Source: Hymenobacter psoromatis
GTDB lineage: Bacteria > Bacteroidota > Bacteroidia > Cytophagales > Hymenobacteraceae
Direction: 5' to 3'
Length of the DNA: 64,000 nucleotides
Assembly (NCBI GenBank): GCA_001596155.1
Contig: CP014771.1
Location: 868,001-932,000, forward strand
Shown: in pieces, positions 34,966-43,455 of the stretch
Numbering within the stretch: position 1 is the first letter of the stretch
How the letters are laid out: the number at the start of each line of letters is the position of its first letter
Notes under the pieces: model-generated
Told to the model about the DNA's origin: nothing
Seen by the model: only the letters and a program-made list of their open reading frames with translations
The model's database searches: none
Program-made: the position numbers and the translations under genes

Positions 34966-37551
34966 ATGCCTTCGCTCCCTACTTACGCCGCGCTCGGCGG
35001 CCTGCTGCTGGCCGCCGCCTGCCAGCGCGCCGCCTACCCCACCACGGCCGCCCTGCCCCCCGCGCCGCCCGTGACGACCGGCGTGAGCCGCGAGCTGGCC
35101 GAGTTTCGCAAGCAAATCCTCAGCCGCGTGGCCTACGACCTGCGCCTGACCGTGCCCGGTAATAAAGCCGCGCCGGTGCGCGCCGAGGAAATCGTCAGCT
35201 TCCAGCTGCGCGACAACCGCGACCCGGTGCAGCTCGATTTCAAAGGCCAGGCGGGCCAGCTGCATAGCCTCATCATCAATGGCCAGCCCGCCGCCCCCGA
35301 TTACCGCAAGGAGCATCTGGTGCTGCCCGCCGCCGCGCTGCGGGTTGGCCACAACGTGGTGCATATTGGCCTCGATGCCGGCGACTTATCGCTGAATCGA
35401 AACCCCGACTACCTCTACACGCTGCTCGTGCCCGACCGGGCGCGCACGGTGGTACCGGTGTTCGACCAGCCCAATCTGAAGGCGACCATTACGCTGTCGC
35501 TCACCGTGCCGGCGGCGTGGCGGGCAGTGGCCAACGGCCCGCTGCACGACTCGCTGCGCGCCGACGGGCAAACGACTTACCATTTCCTACCCTCCGACTC
35601 TATCAGCACCTACCTGTTTTCGTTCGCCGCGGGCCGCTTCACGCACGTGCGCCGCACGGTGGGGGGTAGGCCGATGAATTTCCTGCACCGCGAAACGGAC
35701 TCGACCAAAATCCGCCTCAGTATGCCGGTTATTTTCCGGCTGCACGGCGAGGCGCTGGCTTTCTTGGAGAATTACACGGGCCTGCCCTACCCCTTCCAAA
35801 AGTTCGATTTTACGGCCATCCCCGACTTTCAGTACGGCGGCATGGAGCACGTGGGAAACATTGATTACAAGGCTTCTAGCTTGTTTCTGGATGAGGGCGC
35901 GACCAAGGACCAGCTGCTGGCCCGCCAGAACCTCATCGGCCACGAAACGGCCCACATGTGGTTTGGCGACCTCGTGACGATGCAGTGGTTCAACGACGTG
36001 TGGATGAAGGAGGTATTCGCCAATTTCATGGCTGATAAGATGAATCCTGAGGCGTCGGCCGGCCCGGCGCAGCTGCTCAAATTCGTGACCGACCACTACC
36101 CCGCCGCCTACGCCGTGGACCGCACGGCCGGGGCCAACCCCATTCGCCAACCCCTTGATAACTTGCAGGATGCGGGCTCGCTCTACGGCAACATTATTTA
36201 TCATAAAGCGCCCATTATGATGCGGCAGCTGGAGCGGCTGATGGGCGAAAAACCCTTTCAGGACGGCATCCGGGAATACCTCAAAGAGTACGCCCACGGC
36301 AACGCCACCTGGCCCGACCTCATCGCCATTCTGGACGCCCACACGCCCGCCGACCTCGTGGCTTGGAACCAGGTGTGGGTGAACCAGCCCGGCCGCCCGG
36401 TGTTCGACTACGAGCTACAACCAGCAACTAATCAGCTCGTTATTCGGCAGCACGCCGAGGATGGCTCGGACCGCCTCTGGCCCCAGCAGTTTGAGGTGAC
36501 GGCCATGTACCCCAGCGGCCCCAGGGAGCTGACCGTGAACATGAACCAGCGCGAGGTGCGCGTGCCGCTGCCCGCCGGCCAGCCCGCGCCCAGCTACGTG
36601 CTGCTCAACTCGCAGGGCCTGGGCTACGGCGTGTTTCCGGTGGCCCTGGCGGTAGCCGACCACCTGGCCAGCCTCACCGACCCGGTGGCGCGGGCCAGCA
36701 CCTACATCGCGCTGTATGAGAACATGCTGGCCGGCCGCGGCCTGGCTCCGCGCCCGCTGCTCGACCGCTACCTGGCCCAAACCGCCCACGAAACCAATGA
36801 CCTCAACATCAAGCTCCTGACCAATCAGCTGAGCGATATTTTCTGGAAGTTCCTACCCCCCGCCGAGCGCGTGGCCCTGGCCCCGGCCGTGGAAAAAGCC
36901 CTCTGGCAGGCCATGCAAAACCAGCCGCGCCCCGGCGAGCAAAAGCTCTATTTCAAAGCCTACCAGAGTATTGCGCTCACGCCCGAAGCGCAAAAGCGCC
37001 TCTACGGAATCTGGCTTTCGCAACGAGCGCCCGGCTTGGTGAAGCTGACGGAGGACGACTACACCAGCCTGGCGCTGGCGCTGGCCGTGCGCGATTACCC
37101 CGCGCCGCAACTCATTCTTAGCCAGCAATTAGCGCGTATTAAAAACCCCGACCGCCGCCAGCGGCTGGAATTTATGATGCCCGCGCTCTCGCCCGACGTG
37201 GCGACCCGTGATGCCTTTTTTGCCTCACTCAAAGACGAGAAAAACCGCGAAAAAGAAGCCTGGGTTACGGCCGCGCTCGGCTACCTGCACCACCCACTGC
37301 GCCAGGCCACGTCGGAAAAATATTTGCCCGCAAGCCTCGACCTGCTGGCCGAAATTCAACTGACGGGCGATATATTTTTCCCGGCCTCGTGGCTGCAAAG
37401 CACGCTCGGCTACTACCAGTCGCCGGCGGCGGCGCGGGTGGTGCGCGAGTTTCTGGCGGCGCACCCTACCCCCGGCTACAACCCGCAGCTGCGCGCCAAG
37501 CTGCTGCAAGCGGCTGATGATTTGCTGCGGGCCGAAAAGCTGGCGCCGTAG
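34966..37551 (+). CDS. M1-family aminopeptidase lipoprotein
   Basis: 861 residues, full length for the family. The N-terminal signal MPSLPTYAALGGLLLAAACQ ends in a lipobox with Cys19 or nearby, so it is probably anchored to a membrane. The zinc motif HETAH is at 326-330 with the third ligand E349 (MKEVFANF), and the substrate-binding GxMEN motif appears as GGMEH. The beta-sandwich, catalytic and helical C-terminal domains follow the usual order. It would release N-terminal residues from peptides in the envelope. A palindrome begins at its stop codon and an M16 protease gene follows. Confidence 0.92.
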   Translation: MPSLPTYAALGGLLLAAACQRAAYPTTAALPPAPPVTTGVSRELAEFRKQILSRVAYDLRLTVPGNKAAPVRAEEIVSFQLRDNRDPVQLDFKGQAGQLHSLIINGQPAAPDYRKEHLVLPAAALRVGHNVVHIGLDAGDLSLNRNPDYLYTLLVPDRARTVVPVFDQPNLKATITLSLTVPAAWRAVANGPLHDSLRADGQTTYHFLPSDSISTYLFSFAAGRFTHVRRTVGGRPMNFLHRETDSTKIRLSMPVIFRLHGEALAFLENYTGLPYPFQKFDFTAIPDFQYGGMEHVGNIDYKASSLFLDEGATKDQLLARQNLIGHETAHMWFGDLVTMQWFNDVWMKEVFANFMADKMNPEASAGPAQLLKFVTDHYPAAYAVDRTAGANPIRQPLDNLQDAGSLYGNIIYHKAPIMMRQLERLMGEKPFQDGIREYLKEYAHGNATWPDLIAILDAHTPADLVAWNQVWVNQPGRPVFDYELQPATNQLVIRQHAEDGSDRLWPQQFEVTAMYPSGPRELTVNMNQREVRVPLPAGQPAPSYVLLNSQGLGYGVFPVALAVADHLASLTDPVARASTYIALYENMLAGRGLAPRPLLDRYLAQTAHETNDLNIKLLTNQLSDIFWKFLPPAERVALAPAVEKALWQAMQNQPRPGEQKLYFKAYQSIALTPEAQKRLYGIWLSQRAPGLVKLTEDDYTSLALALAVRDYPAPQLILSQQLARIKNPDRRQRLEFMMPALSPDVATRDAFFASLKDEKNREKEAWVTAALGYLHHPLRQATSEKYLPASLDLLAEIQLTGDIFFPASWLQSTLGYYQSPAAARVVREFLAAHPTPGYNPQLRAKLLQAADDLLRAEKLAP

Positions 37552-37623
37552 CGCGGACTCCGCGCGTCCGCGCGGGGGTTTGGTTGGCCTTGTTCACGCG
37601 CGGACGCGCAGAGTCCGCGCTAC
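37548..37623. repeat. Palindromic repeat overlapping the M1 stop codon
   Basis: GTAGCGCGGACTCCGCGCGT on the left is inverted on the right with CGCGGACGCGC, AGAGTCCGCGCTAC. The TAG of the M1 gene lies inside the outer arm GTAGCGCG. The same outer arm occurs in the repeat at 38894. Confidence 0.88.
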
Positions 37624-37661
37624 GGGCGCGAACTTTGTCTCTTTCGCCGGTTATAGCATCC

Positions 37662-38897
37662 ATGTCTGATTACCACCAATTCGAATATCCCAACGGCATT
37701 CGCCTGCTGCACAAGGAAGTACCACACACTAAAATCGCGCACTGCGGCTTTTTGCTCGACATCGGCTCGCGCGACGAGCAGGCGCACCAGCAGGGGCTGG
37801 CCCATTTTTGGGAGCACATGGCCTTTAAGGGCACCCACAAGCGCAAGTCGTTTCACATCCTGAATCGCCTCGAAACCGTGGGCGGCGAGCTGAACGCCTA
37901 CACTACCAAGGAGAAAATCTGCTTCTATGCCACGCTGCTGAGCACGCACTTTGAGCGCGCGTTTGAGTTGCTTACTGACCTGACGTTCAACTCGATATTT
38001 CCCGAAAAGGAAGTCGAAAAGGAGCGCGGCGTGATTCTGGAGGAGATGAGCATGTATCAGGATGCGCCCGAGGATGCCATCATTGATGACTTCGACGCCG
38101 TTATCTACGGGCAGCACCCGCTGGGCATCAACATTCTGGGCACCCGCGAGAGCGTGAGCGGCTTCCAAACGGCTGACTTTCACACGTTTTACGACGAGAA
38201 CGTGCGCACCGACCGGCTGATTTTCAGCTCGGTGAGCAACCTGCCGTTCAAGGAAGTGAAGCGGCTGGCCGACCAGTTTCTGGCGCCCATTCCGGCCCGG
38301 CTGGGGCCGCGCGCGCGGCTGCCGTTCAGCGGCTACGTGCGCCACGACCGCACCGAAACGCGGCCCATCTCGCAGGCGCACTGCCTGGTGGGCGGCCCCG
38401 CCTACCCCCTCACCGACGAGCGACGGGTGCCGTTTTTCATGCTCAATAATATCCTGGGCGGGCCGGGCATGAACTCGCGCCTCAACCTGGCCGTGCGCGA
38501 AAAATACGGCCTCGTGTACACCATCGACAGCTCGTACTCGCCCTATACCGACACTGGTTTGTTTGGCATTTACTTCGGCACTGAGGCCAAGCAGCTCAAC
38601 CGCACGCTGGGCCTGGTGCAGAAGGAACTGAAACTGCTGCGCGACAAAGACCTGACCACCAGCCAGCTGCACGTGGCCAAAAACCAGCTCATGGGCCAGC
38701 TCGCCATGAGCGAGGAGAGCAACTCGGGCCTGATGCAGCTGCTGGGCAAAAGCACCCTCGACCTGGGCCGCGTGGAGCCGCTAGCCGAGATTTTTGGCAA
38801 AATCGAGCGCGTCACGGCCGCCGAGTTGCGCGAGCTGGCCAACGAGGTGCTGACCGAGGAGAATTTGAGCATTCTGCAATACGTGCCGGAAAAGTAG
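37662..38897 (+). CDS. M16-family zinc metallopeptidase
   Basis: The ATG at 37662 gives 411 residues, about the length of single-chain processing-peptidase-like members. The inverted zinc motif HxxEH is HFWEH (H48, E51, H52) in LAHFWEHMAFKGTHKR, and the third ligand lies in EVEKERGVILEEM (~E128). The C-terminal RxxxY-like region NLAVREKYGLVYTIDSSYSP fits too. No signal peptide is seen. Family members degrade or process peptides; it may act with the M1 enzyme upstream, though they need not share a transcript because a strong palindrome separates them. Confidence 0.92.
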   Translation: MSDYHQFEYPNGIRLLHKEVPHTKIAHCGFLLDIGSRDEQAHQQGLAHFWEHMAFKGTHKRKSFHILNRLETVGGELNAYTTKEKICFYATLLSTHFERAFELLTDLTFNSIFPEKEVEKERGVILEEMSMYQDAPEDAIIDDFDAVIYGQHPLGINILGTRESVSGFQTADFHTFYDENVRTDRLIFSSVSNLPFKEVKRLADQFLAPIPARLGPRARLPFSGYVRHDRTETRPISQAHCLVGGPAYPLTDERRVPFFMLNNILGGPGMNSRLNLAVREKYGLVYTIDSSYSPYTDTGLFGIYFGTEAKQLNRTLGLVQKELKLLRDKDLTTSQLHVAKNQLMGQLAMSEESNSGLMQLLGKSTLDLGRVEPLAEIFGKIERVTAAELRELANEVLTEENLSILQYVPEK

Positions 38898-39024
38898 CGC
38901 GAACTTTCCAGTTCGTGCGCGAGCGCAGCGAGCAACTCGCGCACGAAGTCGCTTGATACCGCCTGCTCGCTGCTGATACCGCCTGCTCGCTGCGCTCGCG
39001 CACGAACTGGAAAGTTCGCGCTAC
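38894..39024. repeat. Palindromic repeat overlapping the M16 stop, with 20-bp tandem duplication
   Basis: Outer arms GTAGCGCGAACTTTCCAGTT and AACTGGAAAGTTCGCGCTAC, then GCGCGAGCGCAGCGAGCA with TGCTCGCTGCGCTCGCGC. Within the loop TGATACCGCCTGCTCGCTGC occurs twice in tandem. The gene's TAG lies in the first arm, as at 37548. Confidence 0.88.
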
Positions 39025-39029
39025 TTCTT

Positions 39030-39497
39030 ATGTCCCTACCCCCCTTCGGCCACGTGGGTTCGGCCCGGCCGGGCGACTTGTTTCATTCGCGGCTGGAATT
39101 GTCGCTTCTTAAGCAGCACCGGCCGCCGCGCGCGGGCGTGTGCGCCACCGCTGCTGCCGGCGCGGAAAGTATTATTCTGGCCGACCAGTACGAAGACGAT
39201 GAAATTCACGAGGACTATTTCTGGTATGCCGGCCACGGTGGGCGCGACGTGCAGACTGGCCGCCAGGTGGCTGACCAGCAACTCGATGCGCGCAACCAGG
39301 GCTTGCTGCGCAGCCAGGAAACCGGCCGGCCGGTGCGCGTATTTCAGCGCATCAACGTGGCCCCCGCGCCGTGGCAGTTTCGCTACGAAGGGCTGTGGCG
39401 CGTGGTGGCGCACGCGTACGTACCTGGCAAATCGGGCTTCCAGGTGTACCGCTTTCGGCTGGAGCCTTTTCGAGTTGAAATAGAACGGTCATGCTGA
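39030..39497 (+). CDS. Solitary SRA-YDG domain protein, C-terminus set by a repeat
   Basis: 155 residues made of one bacterial SRA (YDG) domain: FGHVGSARPGDLFHSRLELS, GAESIILADQYEDDE, YAGHGGRDVQTGRQVADQ, ARNQGLLRSQETGRPVRVFQ, FRYEGLWRV and SGFQVYRFRL. SRA domains flip and read modified cytosine. In bacteria they are usually fused to an HNH nuclease that cuts modified DNA; here the protein stops right after SRA, and the last codons plus the TGA stop are provided by the palindromic repeat starting at 39481. Either this is a stand-alone reader or the nuclease part was lost when the repeat arrived. Domain call is firm; function is inference. Confidence 0.88.
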   Translation: MSLPPFGHVGSARPGDLFHSRLELSLLKQHRPPRAGVCATAAAGAESIILADQYEDDEIHEDYFWYAGHGGRDVQTGRQVADQQLDARNQGLLRSQETGRPVRVFQRINVAPAPWQFRYEGLWRVVAHAYVPGKSGFQVYRFRLEPFRVEIERSC

Positions 39498-39574
39498 GCT
39501 TGTCGAAGCATCTCGCTCGCATCACCCGGACGACTCACGCGAGATGCTTCGACAAGCTCAGCATGACCGTTCTA
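39481..39574. repeat. Palindromic repeat (GGTCATGCTGAGC family) at the SRA gene end
   Basis: TAGAACGGTCATGCTGAGCT is mirrored by AGCTCAGCATGACCGTTCTA; TTGTCGAAGCATCTCGC pairs with GCGAGATGCTTCGACAA. It encodes the last residues and the stop of the SRA gene. Confidence 0.9.
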
Positions 39575-39590
39575 TAGTTTTGACTTTCTT

Positions 39591-40235
39591 ATGACTGACG
39601 ACGCTATTCAAGCCTACGCCGACCAGCACTCCGAGCCCGAACCACTACTGCTGTACCAGCTCTGGCGCGAAACGCACTTGCAGCTGTTGATGCCGCGCAT
39701 GGCCACCGGCCACTGGCAGGGCCGGCTGCTGAGTATGCTTTCGCATCTTACGAAGCCGCGTAAGATACTGGAAATCGGCACGTTCACGGGCTACGCTACG
39801 CTGTGCCTGGCCGAGGGGCTGGCCGAAGGCGGGCACCTGCACACGCTCGAAGTCAACCCCGAGCGCGAGCGCCGCATCCGGCGCTACGTGGCGGCGGCGG
39901 GGCTTTCGGCGGCCATAACGCTGCACCTCGGCACCGCGCGCGATAGTTTGGCGGGGTTGGTCGGCGAAGTGTGGGACTTAGTCTTTATTGACGCGGATAA
40001 AATCAACAATAACCTTTACTTTGAGCTAGTAATCAACCAGGTGCGGCCGGGCGGGCTGCTCATCGTGGACAACGTGCTTTGGGGGGGTAAGGCGCTATCG
40101 ACTTATTCGCTCAAGGCCAACGACCACGATACGCGGGCCGTGCGGGCTTTTAATGACCAGGTGCAGCACGACCCGCGCGTGGTGCCGCTGCTGCTGCCCG
40201 TGCGCGATGGGCTGCTGCTGCTGCGCCGGGTATAA
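39591..40235 (+). CDS. Class I SAM-dependent O-methyltransferase (COMT-like)
   Basis: At 214 residues it matches bacterial catechol/caffeoyl-CoA O-methyltransferase family members. SAM-binding motif I is KILEIGTFTGYATLCLAEGL, motif II region HTLEVNPERERRIRRY, then WDLVFIDADKINNN with the metal-binding aspartates and LIVDNVLWGGKAL. It probably methylates a small catecholic acceptor with Mg2+; the substrate is not deducible. It is bracketed by palindromic repeats on both sides. Confidence 0.92.
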   Translation: MTDDAIQAYADQHSEPEPLLLYQLWRETHLQLLMPRMATGHWQGRLLSMLSHLTKPRKILEIGTFTGYATLCLAEGLAEGGHLHTLEVNPERERRIRRYVAAAGLSAAITLHLGTARDSLAGLVGEVWDLVFIDADKINNNLYFELVINQVRPGGLLIVDNVLWGGKALSTYSLKANDHDTRAVRAFNDQVQHDPRVVPLLLPVRDGLLLLRRV

Positions 40236-40242
40236 ATAATGA

Positions 40243-40359
40243 AATCGGTTGTCATTGCGAGCGAAGCGCGGCAATCTTTCCTAATCGTTGGATTAGTAAA
40301 CCACATGATGCAAACGACAAGGAAGAATTGCCGCGCTTCGCTCGCAATGACAACCGATT
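40243..40359. repeat. Palindromic repeat (GTCATTGCGAGCGAAGCG family)
   Basis: AATCGGTTGTCATTGCGAGC and its inverse GCTCGCAATGACAACCGATT with AAGCGCGGCAATCTTTCC and GGAAGAATTGCCGCGCTT inside. Second member of the family at 3274-3431. Confidence 0.9.
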
Positions 40360-40386
40360 ATTGTTTCAAAAATAAATTTATTCCTT

Positions 40387-43302
40387 ATGCGCATTCTACT
40401 CCTCACTGGCCTGGCCTGGCTCCTGACATTCAGCGCGTTCGCGCAAAGTGCTGTGCGGGGGAAGGTGCTCGATGGCAAGGACCAGAGCCCGCTTATCGGG
40501 GCCAACGCGGTGCTCATTCACCTGCCCGACTCGGTGCGCACGGGCACGGCGGTGGGGCCTGATGGCAGCTTCCAGCTGGATAACGTGGCGCCGGGCCGCT
40601 ACGTGTTCGTGGCGTCCTACATCGGCTACCAGGACCAGCGCCAGCCGGTGACCGTGCCGGCGGGCGGCGCGCCCGTGACGGTGGGCAGCGTGGCGCTGCG
40701 ATCCGGCGGCGTGACCCTCAAAACGGTAGTGGTGACCGGCCAGGAAGTGGCGGCCGTGCAGCACGGCGACACCACCAGCCTCAATGCCAAAGCCTTCAAG
40801 GTGAACCAGGATGCGACAGCCGGCGACCTCATTGGCAAGATGCCGGGCATCTCGGTTGATGCCTCGGGCAAGACCCAGGCCCAGGGCGAGCAGGTGCAGC
40901 AGGTGCTGGTGGATGGCAAGCCGTTTTTTGGCACTGACCCCGACGCGGTGCTCAAAAACCTGCCCGCCGAGGCCATCGACCGGGTGGAGATTTTTGACCA
41001 GCAGAGCGAGCAAAGCCGTTTTTCAGGCTTCAACGATGGCAACACGCAGAAGACGCTGAATATTATTACCAAGCCCTCGTTTCGCAATGGGCAGTTTGGG
41101 CGGGCCGTGGTGGGCGCGGGCCCCGACCGCTACAAGGCCAGCCTGAACCTTAACGACTTCCACGGCGACCGGCGCACCACGGTGCTGGCCCAGAGCAACA
41201 ACGTGAACGAGCAGAACTTCGGCACCGACGACCTGCTGGGCGTCATCGGCAACTCGGGCGGCGGCGGGGGGGGTAGGGGCGGCCGGGGCGGCGGCGGGGG
41301 CGGCGGGGGCGGCAGCGCGGGCTCGAACCCCGGCGACTTTCTGGTGAACCAGAACGGCGGCATCAGCAAAACCACGGCGGCGGGCCTGAACTTCTCAAAC
41401 ACCTGGAACAAAAAGACCGAGCTGACGGGCAGCTACTTCTTCAATCACTCCAACAACACGCTCAACAGCAATACTTTGCGCCAATACGTGCTGCCTGGAC
41501 AGAGCAACACCACGTACCGCGAAACCTCACTGTCGGGCAGCACCAACACCAACCACCGGGCGAATGTGCGCCTCGACCAGAAAATCGATTCCATGACCTC
41601 GGTGCTGTTTCGGCCCCGGCTGTCGTGGCAGCAAAACGACGCCAGCCAGACGCTAACCGGCCTCACGGCCCGCCAGGGCGTGCCGCAGAGCCAGATTAAT
41701 ACGCTGTATGGCGCTAACAACCAGGGCACTAACCCGGCTGGTGACTTACTGCTGCGCCGCAAGTTGGGCCGCCGCGCCGGGCGCACGCTCTCGCTGAGCC
41801 TCAACGGCTCGTACAACTCGCGCACCGGCACTTCGCTGCTGAACACGACCAGCGCGGGCGGCCCCGGCACCAACCTCAATCAGCAGGCGCTGCTGACCCA
41901 GCACAGCAACACGCTGGCTGGCAACCTGTCCTATACCGAGCCGGTGGGCAAGCACGCGCAGCTGCAGGCCAACTACTCGCTGAGCTACGCGCCCAACAAC
42001 TCCGACAAGCGCACCTACGACTTCAACACCGGCGACCAGCGCTATTCGCGCCTCGACACGGCGCTGAGTAACGTGTTCAACAACTACTACTTAACGCAGG
42101 GTGGCGGCCTGAGCTACCGCTACAACACGCGCAAGATTCAGGCCTCAGTGGGGGCCAGCGCGCAGGTGGCGCGGTTGGAAGGTAACCAGACGTTTCCAAG
42201 GCCCGGCCCGGTCAACTATACTTTCTGGAACGTGCTGCCCCAGGCCAACCTGACGTGGCGCGTTGACCGCTCGCACAACCTGCGCCTGTTTTACCGCACC
42301 AGCACCAACGCGCCGAGCATCAACCAGTTGCAGGCGGTGGTGAACAACTCCAACCCCTTGCAGCTGACCATCGGCAACCCGGCGCTGCGCCAGGAATACG
42401 CCCACAACCTGGTGGCCCGCTACACGGCCAGCCGCGCCGATAAGAACAGCAATTTCTTCGCCCTGCTCGCGGGCAGCTTCACCCAGAACCCGATTTCGAG
42501 CCGCACGCTGGTGGCCATCCGCGACACGTCGGTGGTGCCCACCGGCACGGACCGGGCTCTGCGCCTGCCCGCCGGCGCGCAGCTCACGCAATCGACTAAC
42601 CTTCAGCAGCAATACACGCTGCGGGCGCTGGCCAACTACGGGCGGCCGCTCACGGTTATTAAGTCGAATGTGAACGTGACGGCCGGCGCTACGTTCAGCC
42701 AAAACCCTGGCCTGGTGAACAATGCGCTGAACTACGCCCGCACCCCGGCCCTGACCGGCGGCCTCACGCTGAGCAGCAACATCAGCCCGCAGCTCGACTT
42801 CACGCTGTCGTCGAACTCTACCCAGAGCTACGTGCGCAACACGCTCAGCACGCAGCTCAATAACAGCTACTTCAACCAGCTCACCCGCCTGAAATTTACC
42901 TGGATAGTGGGGCCGGGTATTACGTTTCAGACCGACGTAGCCCACCAGCTCTACCGCGGCCTGAGCGCCGCCTACAACCAGAACTACGTGCTCTGGAACG
43001 CCTCGATTGGCAAGAAGATTTTTCCTGGTCAGCGCGGCGAAATCAAGCTCTACGCGTTTGATATTCTCAAGCAGAACCGGGCCATTCAGCGCAACGTGAG
43101 CGTGGCTTATTACGAGGATGTGCAAACGACCGTGCTTCAGCAGTATCTCATGCTCATGTTTACCTATAACATTCGTTCGGCCAACATGACGACCCTGCCC
43201 ACCGCGCCCGAAGACGGGCGGCGCGGGCGTGGCGGCTACGATGGCCCGCGCGGCGGGGGCAGGCCCGGCGGGGGCGGCTTTGGTGGCCCGCCCGGCGGCT
43301 AA
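40387..43302 (+). CDS. TonB-receptor-like outer-membrane beta-barrel protein with Gly-rich segments
   Basis: 971 residues. Signal peptide MRILLLTGLAWLLTFSAFAQ, then a carboxypeptidase-regulatory-like domain (AVRGKVLDGKDQSPLIGANA, ~20-105), a plug-like segment (GDLIGKMPGISVD, VLVDGKPFFG, ~130-230) and a large barrel typical of the OMP_b-brl_3 group. Two glycine/arginine-rich tracts stand out: around residues 290-315 (bases 41255-41330) and at the extreme C-terminus (GGRRGRGGYDGP). There is no visible TonB box and no SusD partner, so it may be an OmpA-independent barrel rather than a nutrient receptor. The glycine tract would be an unusually flexible loop, perhaps surface-exposed. Confidence 0.88.
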   Translation: MRILLLTGLAWLLTFSAFAQSAVRGKVLDGKDQSPLIGANAVLIHLPDSVRTGTAVGPDGSFQLDNVAPGRYVFVASYIGYQDQRQPVTVPAGGAPVTVGSVALRSGGVTLKTVVVTGQEVAAVQHGDTTSLNAKAFKVNQDATAGDLIGKMPGISVDASGKTQAQGEQVQQVLVDGKPFFGTDPDAVLKNLPAEAIDRVEIFDQQSEQSRFSGFNDGNTQKTLNIITKPSFRNGQFGRAVVGAGPDRYKASLNLNDFHGDRRTTVLAQSNNVNEQNFGTDDLLGVIGNSGGGGGGRGGRGGGGGGGGGSAGSNPGDFLVNQNGGISKTTAAGLNFSNTWNKKTELTGSYFFNHSNNTLNSNTLRQYVLPGQSNTTYRETSLSGSTNTNHRANVRLDQKIDSMTSVLFRPRLSWQQNDASQTLTGLTARQGVPQSQINTLYGANNQGTNPAGDLLLRRKLGRRAGRTLSLSLNGSYNSRTGTSLLNTTSAGGPGTNLNQQALLTQHSNTLAGNLSYTEPVGKHAQLQANYSLSYAPNNSDKRTYDFNTGDQRYSRLDTALSNVFNNYYLTQGGGLSYRYNTRKIQASVGASAQVARLEGNQTFPRPGPVNYTFWNVLPQANLTWRVDRSHNLRLFYRTSTNAPSINQLQAVVNNSNPLQLTIGNPALRQEYAHNLVARYTASRADKNSNFFALLAGSFTQNPISSRTLVAIRDTSVVPTGTDRALRLPAGAQLTQSTNLQQQYTLRALANYGRPLTVIKSNVNVTAGATFSQNPGLVNNALNYARTPALTGGLTLSSNISPQLDFTLSSNSTQSYVRNTLSTQLNNSYFNQLTRLKFTWIVGPGITFQTDVAHQLYRGLSAAYNQNYVLWNASIGKKIFPGQRGEIKLYAFDILKQNRAIQRNVSVAYYEDVQTTVLQQYLMLMFTYNIRSANMTTLPTAPEDGRRGRGGYDGPRGGGRPGGGGFGGPPGG

Positions 43303-43455
43303 GCCCCACTGCATACGCCTGAATGAAAGCAGAATAATACCAGCCTGGCGAGGTCGTTAAGGCACCCAGCGGGGGCCGGCGTTCAGTCGCTATTTCAGTT
43401 TTCTGGGCTAACTTGCCACCCTGCGCTTCAGGAAAACCTTGACTGGCTTCTCGTT

